Assembly: GCA_965225935.1 (NCBI GenBank) | Contig: CBDDCC010000003.1 | Span: forward strand, 124,001 to 188,000 | DNA length: 64,000 nt | Source of the DNA: CALJXB01 sp965225935 | GTDB lineage: Bacteria > Pseudomonadota > Alphaproteobacteria > Kiloniellales > JAKSDN01 | Direction: 5' to 3' | In this document: in pieces, positions 25,837 to 34,991 of the stretch | Position numbering within the stretch: position 1 is the stretch's first letter | Layout: each line of letters starts with the position of its first letter | Position numbers and translations under genes: made by a program | The notes under the pieces: generated by a model | Database searches by the model: none | What the model was told of the DNA's origin: nothing | The model's input: only the letters and a program-made list of their open reading frames with translations

Positions 25837-25865
25837 GTGTCATCTGGTTGTCATTAAACTGTAAT
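25837..25865 (+). promoter_or_regulatory. Pho box: three 7-base repeats with 11-base period
   Basis: GTGTCAT-CTGG-TTGTCAT-TAAA-CTGTAAT: three CTGTCAT-like heptamers separated by 4 bases, the layout bound by tandem PhoB dimers. The box lies in the AT-rich gap after the acyl-CoA synthetase (25717-25919), about 55 bases before the first possible start of the CYTH-CHAD gene. The rest of that gap holds no clear gene. The direction and position suggest that PhoB activates the CYTH-CHAD/ParA pair under phosphate limitation. Confidence 0.75.
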
Positions 25866-25919
25866 GTTGCGGTTTCCGGCAATTCGGTGGATTAAGCCGG
25901 TCCGCTGCGATAACGTGTT

Positions 25920-27707
25920 ATGGGGAGCCCCCAACCGAAGTCTTCGATCGCCGCTGGAGGGCCTGCGCGAACGCGGAGCCTGACGCGACCGATGGGTAGC
26001 ATTGCCCCTCGGCCGCCGGTCTGGACTGCAGAATCGGACCGGGACTCCGCCGGAGGGTTGGACAAGAGCGTAGGCTGGGGGGGTGAAGGATTGAGTTCAC
26101 GAGTGAAGCCGGGCGGGAGGCACCCGGGCGAACGTTCGCAGAAGGCTGGCGAGACGGTTCAGGCCCCCAACGGACACAGCCTTGAGATCGAACTGAAGCT
26201 GACCGGTGAGGCCGACGACCTGGAGAGGCTGTGGCTCTCGGCGATCGCGCCCCGGGCGACGACCAGCAGCCGCCACCTCGTGAGCACCTACTACGACACC
26301 TCGGATTTCCGCTTGCGGCGCCGCGGCTACACCCTGCGGGTTCGCGAGGACGCCGACGGCTATACCCAGACCTTGAAGACATTGGCCGGTGCCGCGCAGG
26401 ACATGCTGGCGCGTGGCGAGTGGTCGGCGCGGATCGACGGCCCCGGCCCGGACCTGAGCCGCCTGGGAGACCCGGAGATGCGCGAGCGGATCGGTCTCCT
26501 CATTCCGGGCGAGCTCGCCCCCATCCTCACCACCGACATCACCCGCCGTGTGGGCCGCTACCGTGTCGGCGGCGGCGCGGGCGGCAAGAGCTACGTCGAA
26601 GCCGCCCTGGATCTGGGCGAGATTTGCGCCGAGGGCAAGGTTCGGCAGATCTGCGAGCTGGAGCTGGAGCTGATCGAGGGCTCGCCGGCCGCGCTTCGCG
26701 AGGAGGCCGTGCGGCTCCACCGGGCATCACCGCTCCAGTACCAGCCCCTGAGCAAGGCCGACCGCGGCTTCGCCCTGGCCTTCGGCGAGCGGCCGCGGGC
26801 TCGCAAGGCCAAGCTGCCGGCGCTGACGGCCGAGGAAACGGTGGACGAGGCCCTCGAGTGCATCCTGGTCAGCTGCATCAGCCATTGGCTGGCGAACCAC
26901 GCCGCGGTTCTCGACGGCGGCGACATCGAGGGCGTCCACCAGATGCGCGTCGCCCTGCGTCGCATGCGCTCGGCGCTGACCATCTTCAAAGGCGTACTGC
27001 CGGACGAGGACTTGAAGTGGCTGCAGCGCGAGGCGCGCGCGCTGATCCAGAGCCTGGGCGGCGCGCGGGACTGGGACGTCTTCATCGACGAGCTGCTGCA
27101 GCCGGTCATGGACGCCCGCCCCGAGGACGAGAACATGAAGATTCTCGCGGGCGCCGTCGACGAGGAACGGCGGCTTGCCTACCTGCGGGCGCAGGCCGCC
27201 CTCAGGTCGCCCGCCTACCTCACCTTCATCCTAGAGCTGGGCGCCTGGCTGGAGAGGCGCGGCTGGCGGCGAAAGGACCGGCAAGTCGACCTGGACCGCA
27301 AGCTGATCGAGCTCGCCGACCAGGTGCTGCACAAGCGCCACCGGCAGGCCATGAAGCTCGGCCGGAACTTCGAGCAGCTCTCGGACGAGGCGCTGCACCG
27401 TCTCAGGATCTCTCTGAAGAAGCTGCGCTACGCGACGGAGTTCTTCTCCGGTCTCTACGGCCAGGAGCGCATCGGGACCTACCTGGCGGCCCTGCGGCAG
27501 CTGCAGGACGATCTGGGACACCTGAACGATCTCGCCGTCGCCGAGCAGAGGGTGGCGGATCTCTGCGGCGGCAACAGGGGCGACAACGCAGGCGCCCTGC
27601 AACTGGCCTACGGCACGGTGCTGGGCTGGCACTCCCAGTCCCTGGCCCGTGTCAGGCCGCGCATCGTCAAGGACTGGCGTGCCTTCTGCCATGCCGGGAC
27701 CTTCTAG
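25920..27707 (+). CDS. CYTH-CHAD domain protein (triphosphate tunnel / polyphosphate-binding)
   Basis: Two-domain protein. The CYTH domain (about 88-285) begins with LEIELKLTG (the ExExK metal/triphosphate motif), then STYYDTSDFRLRRRGYTLRV. The CHAD domain (about 295-590) has two conserved helices, GVHQMRVALRRMRSAL and ALHRLRISLKKLRYATEFF, typical of polyphosphate-granule-binding helical bundles. The first ~58 residues from ATG 25920 look weakly coding; starts at TTG 26091 or GTG 26103 are alternatives. It lies under a Pho box and 27 bases before a ParA-like gene. Likely roles: inorganic triphosphatase or polyphosphate-binding protein; the activity is inferred. Confidence 0.9.
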   Translation: MGSPQPKSSIAAGGPARTRSLTRPMGSIAPRPPVWTAESDRDSAGGLDKSVGWGGEGLSSRVKPGGRHPGERSQKAGETVQAPNGHSLEIELKLTGEADDLERLWLSAIAPRATTSSRHLVSTYYDTSDFRLRRRGYTLRVREDADGYTQTLKTLAGAAQDMLARGEWSARIDGPGPDLSRLGDPEMRERIGLLIPGELAPILTTDITRRVGRYRVGGGAGGKSYVEAALDLGEICAEGKVRQICELELELIEGSPAALREEAVRLHRASPLQYQPLSKADRGFALAFGERPRARKAKLPALTAEETVDEALECILVSCISHWLANHAAVLDGGDIEGVHQMRVALRRMRSALTIFKGVLPDEDLKWLQREARALIQSLGGARDWDVFIDELLQPVMDARPEDENMKILAGAVDEERRLAYLRAQAALRSPAYLTFILELGAWLERRGWRRKDRQVDLDRKLIELADQVLHKRHRQAMKLGRNFEQLSDEALHRLRISLKKLRYATEFFSGLYGQERIGTYLAALRQLQDDLGHLNDLAVAEQRVADLCGGNRGDNAGALQLAYGTVLGWHSQSLARVRPRIVKDWRAFCHAGTF

Positions 27708-27734
27708 ACTCTCGAGAAACCAGGGGACAAAGGC

Positions 27735-28397
27735 TTGAAGTCCGTACTCATCGCAAACCCCAAGGGGGGCTGCGGCAAGACCACCATCGCGACCAACCTG
27801 GCGGCCGCCTTCGCCAACTGGGGCCTGGATACGGCCCTCGCCGAGATGGACCGCCAGCGCTCCAGCCTCGACTGGCTCGCCGGGCGCCCCGAGACGGCCG
27901 CCCCCATACGCGGGCTCGACTGGACGAAGGAAGTCAAGCCGCCGCCCAAGAAGGTGACGCGCCTGGTCATCGATTCCGCCGCCGCGATAGAAAAGAAGGA
28001 GATCCGCGAGCTGCTGCGCAGCGCCGACACGGTCATCGTCCCGGTGCTGCCCTCGGCCCTCGACCTGCGCGCGGCCGCCCGCTTCCTCGAGCGCTTCAAG
28101 GAGCTGAAGCCCATCCGCAAGGGCAAGAAGCCCTTCGCCCTGGTGCGCAACCGCTGCCGCGTTGGCAGCCGGGCGGCGCGGCGCCTCGACGACTTCATGA
28201 CCGAGTCCGACGTGGTGGACGTCGGCTGGCTCACCGACCGCAGCCTCTACAACGAGGTCGCCTGGCAGGGCCTCGGCGTCTTCGACCTACATTCCAAGCC
28301 CGCCCTCGAGATCCAGCAGGACTGGATCTCCATCGTCCGCTTCATCGAGGACGAGGGCGTGCTGGTGGGCGACGACGCCTGGGAAGACTTTCTCTAG
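27735..28397 (+). CDS. ParA/MinD-like positioning ATPase
   Basis: 220-residue ATPase with the deviant Walker A NPKGGCGKTTIATNLAAAF (signature Lys present), switch I region AEMDRQRSSLDW and Walker B/switch II LVIDSAAAI (Ser-Ala-Ala in place of the usual Thr-Pro-Pro/Gly). It starts with TTG at 27735, with a GGGG ribosome site nearby. No ParB-like partner and no DNA-binding N-terminus are present, so it is an orphan like McdA or PpfA. Co-transcription with the CYTH-CHAD gene suggests that it positions polyphosphate-related cargo; this is inference. Confidence 0.88.
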   Translation: MKSVLIANPKGGCGKTTIATNLAAAFANWGLDTALAEMDRQRSSLDWLAGRPETAAPIRGLDWTKEVKPPPKKVTRLVIDSAAAIEKKEIRELLRSADTVIVPVLPSALDLRAAARFLERFKELKPIRKGKKPFALVRNRCRVGSRAARRLDDFMTESDVVDVGWLTDRSLYNEVAWQGLGVFDLHSKPALEIQQDWISIVRFIEDEGVLVGDDAWEDFL

Positions 28398-28431
28398 ACG
28401 GTGCAAGGGCAGCCGCCTTCTTGGAGTTCTC

Positions 28432-29862
28432 TCAGAGATAGATGGCGGTCGCCATGAGGAAGTAGACCAGGACGCCGAACACGTCGTTGCTGGTGGTGAT
28501 GAAGACGCCCGTCGCGACCGCCGGATCGATCTTGAAGTGATTGAGCACCAGCGGCACCGCCGAGCCGAAGGTGGCGGCCATGACGGTGACCGCGGCGAGC
28601 GCAAGACCGGCCGCCAGGGCCAGCCGCTCGGGATCTTCCACCTCGACCAGCTGCGCCGCGACGGTGATCAGGGCCGCGAGCAGCAGGGCGACGACGGCGC
28701 CGTTGACGAATGCGCCCATCATCTCCTTTGCGACCCGGCGCCCGAGATCGCCGATCCAGAGGTTGCCGCCGGCCAGCGCCTGAACCGTGACGGTCGAGGC
28801 TTGAATGCCGGCGTTGCCGGCCATGGCCATGACGACCGGGATGAAGCTCGCCAGGATGGCGGCCTCCTTCAGCTCGTCCTCGAAGGAGCCCACGATGGCG
28901 GCCGCCAGGCTGGCGCCGAGCAGGCCGCAGACCAGCCAGGGCAGTCGGCCCTTGACGAGCCTGGCCAGGGATTCGTCGGCGTGGGCGTCGGGCGCCACGC
29001 CGCTCATCAGCTTGATGTCCTCGTCGGCCTCCTCGCGCACCACGTCGCGCAGCTCGTCGACCGTGATGCGCCCGATCACCCGCCCGTTCGCGTCGAGGAC
29101 CGGGATGGTCTGCAGGTCGTAGCGCTCGGCGAGCTCCAGCACCTTCTCCTGATCGGCCTCCGCGTGGACGCTGGCCCGCACCTTGCGCATGATGTCGCGG
29201 ACGATGGTCTTCTTGGGATTGAGCAGCAGGTCGCGCAGCTTCAGGCGGCCGACCAGGCGGCGCTCCTCGTCCACCACGTAGACCTCGTAGAGCTTCTCTA
29301 TGGTGGCCGCGCTGCGCCGGATCTGACGGTTGACCGCGCCGAGGGGCCAGTCGTCGAGCACCGCAACGAACTTGTTGCTCATGATGGCGGCCGCGGAGTC
29401 CTCGCCGTAGGCCAGCCTCTCGCGCAGCACTTCGCCCCGGGGCAGCTGCTGCAGCAACGGTTCGACCATCTCGTCCGGCAGGTCGGTCAGCAGCTCCACC
29501 GCGTCGTCGTCCTCGAGCCGCTCGGCGATGGCCGCGATCCGCGCCACGCCGGACTGCTCCATCAGCACGGCGCGCAGGGCCGGGCTCACCTGGACCAGGA
29601 CCTTGGTCGCCGGGCCTGGCGGCAGCCAGCCGTAGAGCCTGCGGGCGCGCTTAAGCGGCAGCTGGATGAGAAGCTCCATGACGTCGGCCGGCGGCCAGTC
29701 CTCGATCGCCTGGAGGACGTCGGCCTGTCGGTCCTTCTTGATCATGCGCTGCAGCTTCTTGAGCAGGGGCCGATTGGCGTCCAGGATCTCTCCCGGCTCT
29801 CCCCGGACCCAGGCCGCCGGGCGGTCGGCGGTCTCCGCTGCTGATGGATTTGCCTGCGCCAC
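28432..29862 (-). CDS. mgtE: MgtE magnesium channel/transporter
   Basis: 476-residue inner-membrane Mg2+ channel. Order: N-terminal superhelical domain (about 30-150, LTDLPDEMVEPLLQQLPRGE), paired CBS domains (about 155-280, TIPVLDANGRVIGRITVDEL), plug helix, then five transmembrane helices with MAMAGNAGIQASTVTVQALA and VLNHFKIDPAVATGVFITTSND (Mg-selective pore region). Convergent with the ParA-like gene. Confidence 0.95.
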   Translation of the reverse strand: MAQANPSAAETADRPAAWVRGEPGEILDANRPLLKKLQRMIKKDRQADVLQAIEDWPPADVMELLIQLPLKRARRLYGWLPPGPATKVLVQVSPALRAVLMEQSGVARIAAIAERLEDDDAVELLTDLPDEMVEPLLQQLPRGEVLRERLAYGEDSAAAIMSNKFVAVLDDWPLGAVNRQIRRSAATIEKLYEVYVVDEERRLVGRLKLRDLLLNPKKTIVRDIMRKVRASVHAEADQEKVLELAERYDLQTIPVLDANGRVIGRITVDELRDVVREEADEDIKLMSGVAPDAHADESLARLVKGRLPWLVCGLLGASLAAAIVGSFEDELKEAAILASFIPVVMAMAGNAGIQASTVTVQALAGGNLWIGDLGRRVAKEMMGAFVNGAVVALLLAALITVAAQLVEVEDPERLALAAGLALAAVTVMAATFGSAVPLVLNHFKIDPAVATGVFITTSNDVFGVLVYFLMATAIYL

Positions 29863-30105
29863 CTCTTGCCTCCGAATATCTGGTACGGCACGGAGAAGCG
29901 GCCCGCGCCGCGGCCGGGAATGGTCGGTTCCGCAGGATAGGCCCGGCGCCTTTCAGCTTGAAGTAGCGATCGCTCTTAGCCCGCGCGGGCCAGCGGCAAG
30001 CTCGGCCGCATCAGGGAGGCGGCGGAGGTGGTGAGGCAGCGCGGCCCGGCTTGCGACAGAGACCGCCCTGCCGACAGATTCACCGGTGACGAACTGCGCT
30101 GCCGC

Positions 30106-31104
30106 CTAGGGTCGGTCCGCCGCCAGCACCTGCTGGGCATGGGTGAGACGCCAGCCGCGGCCGGGCATGGGCGGGCGTGGACGCCGGCTCCTGCCGGCAG
30201 CGCGCGACACGTCCTGGCCGATCTCGTCCAGCCAGTTGCGGAACAGGAGGCGCCCGTAGCGGCTCCAGGTGGCGAGCGGCGCCTTCTCGGGATCGTCGCC
30301 CGGGAAGTAGTGGCTGGGCAGGGGCACCGGGTCGCCGCGCTCCCGGTCGCGCCGATACTCGCGGGCCAGGGTGTCGGCCTCGTATTCCAGGTGATTGAAC
30401 ATGTAGATCTCCCGGCCGCCCCGGTCCTGGAGGGCGCAGAGGCCGGCGTCCGGCGAGACCGCCAGCACCTGCGGGCCGCCCTGGGCGGGCAGGTCCTCGG
30501 CGCGCACCTCCGTGTGGCGCGAGACCGGCGCCAGGAAGTGCCCGCCGAAACCCCGGAAGAGCGGATGGCCGAGCACCGCCACCCGGTGGCGGAAGACGCC
30601 GGAGCGCTTCTCCGCGAGGCGGCGCTTGGGCACGCCGTGAAAGTGATTGAGGGCCGCCTGGGCGGCCCAGCAGATGTAGAAGCTGCGCGGCACGTTGGCG
30701 CGCGCCCAGTCGAACACCCGGGTGAGCTCGCGCCAGTAGGTCACCGCCTCGAAGGGGAGCGTCTCCACCGGCGCGCCGGTCACCAGCAGTCCGTCGAAGG
30801 TCTGCTCGCGCAGCCGGCTCCAGGGCCGGTAGAAGGCCCAGATGTGTCCCGGGTCGGCGGTCTTGGGCCGGTAGCCGTCGGGGATGGCAAGACAGAGCTC
30901 GACCTCGTGCTTGGTGCCGGCCAGCAGCCGGGCGAGCTGCCGCTCCGTCACTGGCTTGTCGGGCATGAGGTTCAGCAGGAGCACGCGCAAGGGACGACGA
31001 CGCCCGCGCGACAGGCCCGACAGCTTCTCCGTGGCGCCGACGGCGATGCCCTCGGCCTGGAGCGGCCAGCGCGCGGGATGTCCGTCGGGCAACAGGATCG
31101 CCAA
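30106..31104 (-). CDS. metA: MetA, homoserine O-acyltransferase (probably acetyl-specific)
   Basis: MetA/HTS family. I place the start at TTG 31104, behind the strong site GGGGAGGT, giving 332 residues; the open frame continues upstream without conservation. The catalytic triad is C145 (YICWAAQAAL) with H238 and E240 (NHLEYEADTL). E114 in VTGAPVETLPFE sits at the residue that decides specificity in this family: Glu gives acetyl-CoA, Gly gives succinyl-CoA. So the product is probably O-acetylhomoserine, matching the MetY enzyme upstream. It follows metY by 70 bases and is likely in the same operon. Confidence 0.9.
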   Translation of the reverse strand: MAILLPDGHPARWPLQAEGIAVGATEKLSGLSRGRRRPLRVLLLNLMPDKPVTERQLARLLAGTKHEVELCLAIPDGYRPKTADPGHIWAFYRPWSRLREQTFDGLLVTGAPVETLPFEAVTYWRELTRVFDWARANVPRSFYICWAAQAALNHFHGVPKRRLAEKRSGVFRHRVAVLGHPLFRGFGGHFLAPVSRHTEVRAEDLPAQGGPQVLAVSPDAGLCALQDRGGREIYMFNHLEYEADTLAREYRRDRERGDPVPLPSHYFPGDDPEKAPLATWSRYGRLLFRNWLDEIGQDVSRAAGRSRRPRPPMPGRGWRLTHAQQVLAADRP

Positions 31105-31174
31105 GGTCGACCTCCCCTTCCCTGGAAAGCCTCGGGGGCGCGCTCGGCTTCTCGGGTGCGCGCCCCCTTTGGGT

Positions 31175-32485
31175 TCAGGCCGCCTGGGCGACGCCGCCGG
31201 TGCTGGCGAGCGCCTGCTCAAGGTCGGTCAGGATGTCGTCGATGTGCTCGATCCCGACCGAGAGCCGGACGTAGCCGTCGGTCACTCCAGTTGCCAGCTG
31301 GTCGGCGGGCGAGAGCTGCTGGTGAGTGGTGCTGGCCGGATGGATGGCCAGCGTCCGTGCATCGCCGATATTGGCCACGTGATAGACCAGCTTGAGCGCG
31401 TCGATGAAGCGACGGCCCTGCGCGCGGCCGCCCTTCAGCTCGAAGCCGACCAGACCGCCGAGGCCGCCCGAGAGGTAGGTCTGCGCCCGGCGCTTCTGCT
31501 CGCCGCTCTGGAAGCTCGGGTGGATGACCCGCGAAACGTCGGGATGGCTCGACAGGTAGTGGGCCACCACCTGGGCGTTGCGGCAGTGCTCGCGCATCCT
31601 GAGCGGCAGGGTCTCGAGACCCTGGAGGGTCAGGAAGGCGTTCATGGGGCTGACCGCGTAGCCCAGGTCGCGCTGCAGGGTGCAGCGGGCCTTCATGATG
31701 TAGGCGACGGGGCCGAGGGGCTTGGCCGCCTCGGTCCAGACCACGCCGTGGTAGCTGGGGTCCGGCTCGTTCAGCAGCGGGAAGCGGTCGGCGTGGCGCT
31801 CCCAATCGAAGGTGCCGCCGTCGATGATGACGCCGCCGATGGAGTTGCCGTGGCCGCCGATGTACTTGGTGGTCGAGTAGACCACCACGTGGGCGCCGTG
31901 GGAGAAGGGCTTGCAGATGATCGGCGCGGCCGTGTTGTCGACGATCAGGGGCACACCCAGGTCCTCGCCGATGCGCGCCACCTCGCGGATCGGGAAGGTC
32001 TCGAGCTTCGGGTTCGGCAGGGTCTCGGCGTAGAAGGCCCGGGTCCGCTCGTCGCAGGCACGGCGGAAGTTCTCCGGATCGCGGGGGTCGACGAAGCGCA
32101 CCTCGATGCCGAAGGTGCTGAAGGTGTTGGCGAAGAGGTTCCAGGTGCCGCCGTAGAGGTCGGTCGAGCTGACGATGTTGTCGCCCGAGCGCGCGATGTT
32201 CTGGATGGCGATGGCCGAGGCCGCCTGTCCCGAGGAGACGGCGAGCGCCGCCGCGCCGCCGTCGAGGGCGGCCAGGCGCTCCTCCAGCACGGCGCAGGTC
32301 GGGTTCATCACCCGGGTGTAGATGTTGCCGATCTCCTCCAGGGCGAACAGCCGGCTGGCGTGGTCGGTGTCCTCGAACTGGTAGGAGGTGGTCTGGTAGA
32401 TGGGCACGGCCACGGCGTTGGTGGTCGGGTCGCTGCGGTGACCGGCGTGGAGCACGATGGTCTCCGGGTGCAGCTGCTCGGACAT
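31175..32485 (-). CDS. metY: MetY, O-acetylhomoserine sulfhydrylase
   Basis: Cys/Met-metabolism PLP enzyme (436 residues) that makes homocysteine from O-acetylhomoserine and sulfide. The PLP lysine is in VYSTTKYIGGHGNSIGG; other blocks are TRVMNPTCAVLEERLA, SSGQAASAIAIQNI and VDNTAAPIICKPF. The long form with the extra central insertion (DPSYHGVVWTEAAKPLGPVAYI) is typical of MetY, not MetZ or MetB. The metY-metA order supplies direct sulfhydrylation. Confidence 0.92.
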   Translation of the reverse strand: MSEQLHPETIVLHAGHRSDPTTNAVAVPIYQTTSYQFEDTDHASRLFALEEIGNIYTRVMNPTCAVLEERLAALDGGAAALAVSSGQAASAIAIQNIARSGDNIVSSTDLYGGTWNLFANTFSTFGIEVRFVDPRDPENFRRACDERTRAFYAETLPNPKLETFPIREVARIGEDLGVPLIVDNTAAPIICKPFSHGAHVVVYSTTKYIGGHGNSIGGVIIDGGTFDWERHADRFPLLNEPDPSYHGVVWTEAAKPLGPVAYIMKARCTLQRDLGYAVSPMNAFLTLQGLETLPLRMREHCRNAQVVAHYLSSHPDVSRVIHPSFQSGEQKRRAQTYLSGGLGGLVGFELKGGRAQGRRFIDALKLVYHVANIGDARTLAIHPASTTHQQLSPADQLATGVTDGYVRLSVGIEHIDDILTDLEQALASTGGVAQAA

Positions 32486-32666
32486 GAGGGCGTCTCCGAA
32501 CTAGAGGGTCATTCTTGCTGTCACATCTAGTGGCCCCTTGTTTCACGCCGGTCCCGCGGCAGACGGAAAAGTGTTTCAACTGTTTCAGGGCCCCAAGATC
32601 TCCGGCAAACGGCAGCGGTCCGCCCTGTCTTTCCCTCTGGCCCACCTGCTAGACTGCCCGCCAGCC

Positions 32667-33842
32667 ATGCCAGACGGAGCCGAGCCCCTTCAGGTCCGGG
32701 TGGTGCCCCGGATCTCCGAACTGCCGGCGGCGGAGTGGGACGCCTGCGCCGGCGATCAGCCCTTCCTCAGCCACGGCTTCCTGAGCGCGCTGGAGGAGAG
32801 CGGCTCGGCTGACGCCGACAGCGGCTGGCAGCCCCAGCATCTCGCCCTCTCCGGCCAGGACGGGCGCCTGCTGGGCTGCGTGCCGCTTTACCTGAAGAAC
32901 CATTCCTACGGCGAGTACGTCTTCGACTGGGGCTGGGCCGAGGCCTACGAGCGGGCCGGCGGGCACTATTACCCGAAGCTGCAGTCCTGCGTGCCCTTCA
33001 CGCCGGTGACGGGGCCCCGCCTGCTGGTGCGCCCGGACGCCGAGCGGGAGGCGGTCGCCCGCGCGCTGGTCTCGGCGCTCCTGGAAGTGGCCCGCCAGCA
33101 CAAGGTCTCCTCTCTCCACGTCACCTTCCCGACCCGCGAGGACTGGGAGCTGCTGGGCGCCTGCGGCTTCCTCAAGCGCAGAGGCATCCAGTACCACTGG
33201 GAGAACCGCGGCTACTCGGACTTCGACGAGTTTCTCGCCTCTCTCGCCTCGCGCAAGCGCAAGGCGATCAAGAAGGAGCGCCGGGCGGTGGCCGAGAGCG
33301 GCGTGGTGCTCAAGGCGCTGAGCGGCCCCGAGATCGAGCCGCGCCACTGGAACGCCTTCGACGCCTTCTACCGGGCCACCTCGGACAAGAAGTGGGGGCC
33401 CTCCTACCTCACCCGGGACTTCTTCCGCCGCCTGGGCGAGAGCCTGGCCGACAAGGTGGTGCTGGTGATCGCCGAGTGGCAGGGCGAGCCCATCGCCGGC
33501 GCCCTCAACCTGGTGGGCGGCGACACCCTCTACGGCCGCAACTGGGGCTCGCTCGGGCGCTTCAGGTTCCTCCACTTCGAGGCCTGCTACTACCAGGCCA
33601 TCGACTACGCCATCCGCCACGGCCTCAAGCGGGTCGAAGCCGGCGCCCAGGGCGAGCACAAGATCCAGCGCGGCTACCTGCCCCGGGAGACCTACAGCGC
33701 CCACTGGATCGCCGACCGGGGCTTCCGCGACGCCGTCGCCGACTTCCTCAGGCGCGAAAGCGCCGCCGTCGGCGAGGAGCGCGAGTTCCTGGAAAGCTTC
33801 GCACCCTTCAGGAAGGACGGAGGGACGGCGCCGGCGGACTAG
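32667..33842 (+). CDS. FemAB/GNAT-type N-acyltransferase (DUF482 family)
   Basis: 391-residue double-GNAT protein; the frame is open from 32538 but ATG 32667 (MPDGAEPLQVRVV) fits the family start. Blocks: NHSYGEYVFDWGWAEAYERAGGHYYPKLQSCVPFTPVTGPR split across residues 81-121, FLASLASRKRKAIKKERRAV, and QGEHKIQRGYLPRETYSAHW. These are the signatures of the DUF482/peptidogalycan-type family found widely in proteobacteria. The substrate is unknown. It is divergent from metY. Confidence 0.85.
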   Translation: MPDGAEPLQVRVVPRISELPAAEWDACAGDQPFLSHGFLSALEESGSADADSGWQPQHLALSGQDGRLLGCVPLYLKNHSYGEYVFDWGWAEAYERAGGHYYPKLQSCVPFTPVTGPRLLVRPDAEREAVARALVSALLEVARQHKVSSLHVTFPTREDWELLGACGFLKRRGIQYHWENRGYSDFDEFLASLASRKRKAIKKERRAVAESGVVLKALSGPEIEPRHWNAFDAFYRATSDKKWGPSYLTRDFFRRLGESLADKVVLVIAEWQGEPIAGALNLVGGDTLYGRNWGSLGRFRFLHFEACYYQAIDYAIRHGLKRVEAGAQGEHKIQRGYLPRETYSAHWIADRGFRDAVADFLRRESAAVGEEREFLESFAPFRKDGGTAPAD

Positions 33843-33886
33843 CGCCGCACGACAATTGTGCCAGGCGGTCCTGCGGCGTCCATGTC

Positions 33887-34978
33887 TCAAGCGAACTGGC
33901 GGGGAAAGGCGACGCCCTCTCGGTCGAAGACGTGCAGGCAATCCCGCGGCGCTGCCAGGCGGACCTCGTCGCCTTTCCGGACCTCCACGTCCCGTTGGAG
34001 CTTGGCGACGATCGGCTCGCCGGCCGCGAGGACATAGATCATGGTGACCTCGCCCAGCCTTTCAACGGCATCGACCCGGCCCGTGAAGATCGCGCCGGAC
34101 TCGCTGGTGAGCTTCAGGTCCTCGGGCCGAACGCCGAAGCTTCCTTCGCCGCCGGCTGCCTCGCCGGGGATCTTCGCGTCTGTCCGAACGCTGCGCCCGC
34201 CTCCCAGCTTGATAGTCGCGGGGCTGCCCGCGGCCTCGATCACGCAGGGAACGACATTCATCGCCGGCGAGCCGATGAAGCGCGCGACGAAAAGATTGGC
34301 CGGCGTCTGGTAGAGCTCCATGGGCGCGCCGACCTGCTCCACGCGCCCGTCGTTCAGCACGACGATCCGGTCGGCGAGGGTCATCGCCTCGACCTGATCG
34401 TGGGTCACATAGATCATGGTCGTGCCGGCCATCCTTTCATGAAGCTTGGCGATCTCGATGCGCGTGCTGACCCGCAGCGACGCGTCGAGATTCGACAGAG
34501 GCTCGTCGAAGAGAAAGACGCGTGGATCGCGGACCATGGCGCGGCCGATGGCGACGCGCTGGCGCTGGCCGCCGGAGAGATGCCGCGGCAGCCGGTCGAG
34601 GAAGGGCTCGATTCGGAGGGTCTCGGCCGCGGCACGGACGCGGCTGTCAACCGCAGCCTTGTCGCCGCCGGCGATCTTCAGCCCGAACGCGATGTTGTCG
34701 TAGACGGTCATATGGGGATAGAGCGCGTAGGACTGAAACACCATGGCGATGCCGCGCTGGGCCGGCGGCAGGCGATTGACCACGTCACCACCGATAGAGA
34801 TGCTGCCGCTGGTGACCTCCTCCAGACCGGAGATGAGGCGCAGCAGCAGGGACTTGCCGCAGCCCGAGGGGCCGACGACGACGACGAACTCTCCGGTCGC
34901 GATATCGAGGTCGATGCCCTTCAGCACTTCCTCCCTGCCGAAGGACTTCCTGACGCGCTCGAGCGTGACGCCGGCCAT
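33887..34978 (-). CDS. Sugar ABC transporter ATPase (UgpC/MalK type)
   Basis: 363-residue ATPase with Walker A GPSGCGKSLLLR, signature LSGGQRQRVAIGRAM, Walker B VFLFDEPLSNLDA, H-loop THDQVEAMTLADR and a C-terminal MalK-type regulatory (TOBE/OB) domain from about residue 235. It energises the two permeases just upstream in the operon (14-base gap). Confidence 0.93.
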   Translation of the reverse strand: MAGVTLERVRKSFGREEVLKGIDLDIATGEFVVVVGPSGCGKSLLLRLISGLEEVTSGSISIGGDVVNRLPPAQRGIAMVFQSYALYPHMTVYDNIAFGLKIAGGDKAAVDSRVRAAAETLRIEPFLDRLPRHLSGGQRQRVAIGRAMVRDPRVFLFDEPLSNLDASLRVSTRIEIAKLHERMAGTTMIYVTHDQVEAMTLADRIVVLNDGRVEQVGAPMELYQTPANLFVARFIGSPAMNVVPCVIEAAGSPATIKLGGGRSVRTDAKIPGEAAGGEGSFGVRPEDLKLTSESGAIFTGRVDAVERLGEVTMIYVLAAGEPIVAKLQRDVEVRKGDEVRLAAPRDCLHVFDREGVAFPRQFA

Positions 34979-34991
34979 CTGTGCGTCGCTC

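Noticed and set aside
32500..32640. Possible SAM-II-type riboswitch upstream of metY (minus strand contains CGTGAAACAAGGGGCC, resembling the conserved 3' part).
   Set aside because: The matching 5' stem and loop could not be placed at the normal distance; only a short GCCG/CGGC hairpin is present. A covariance-model search would settle it.
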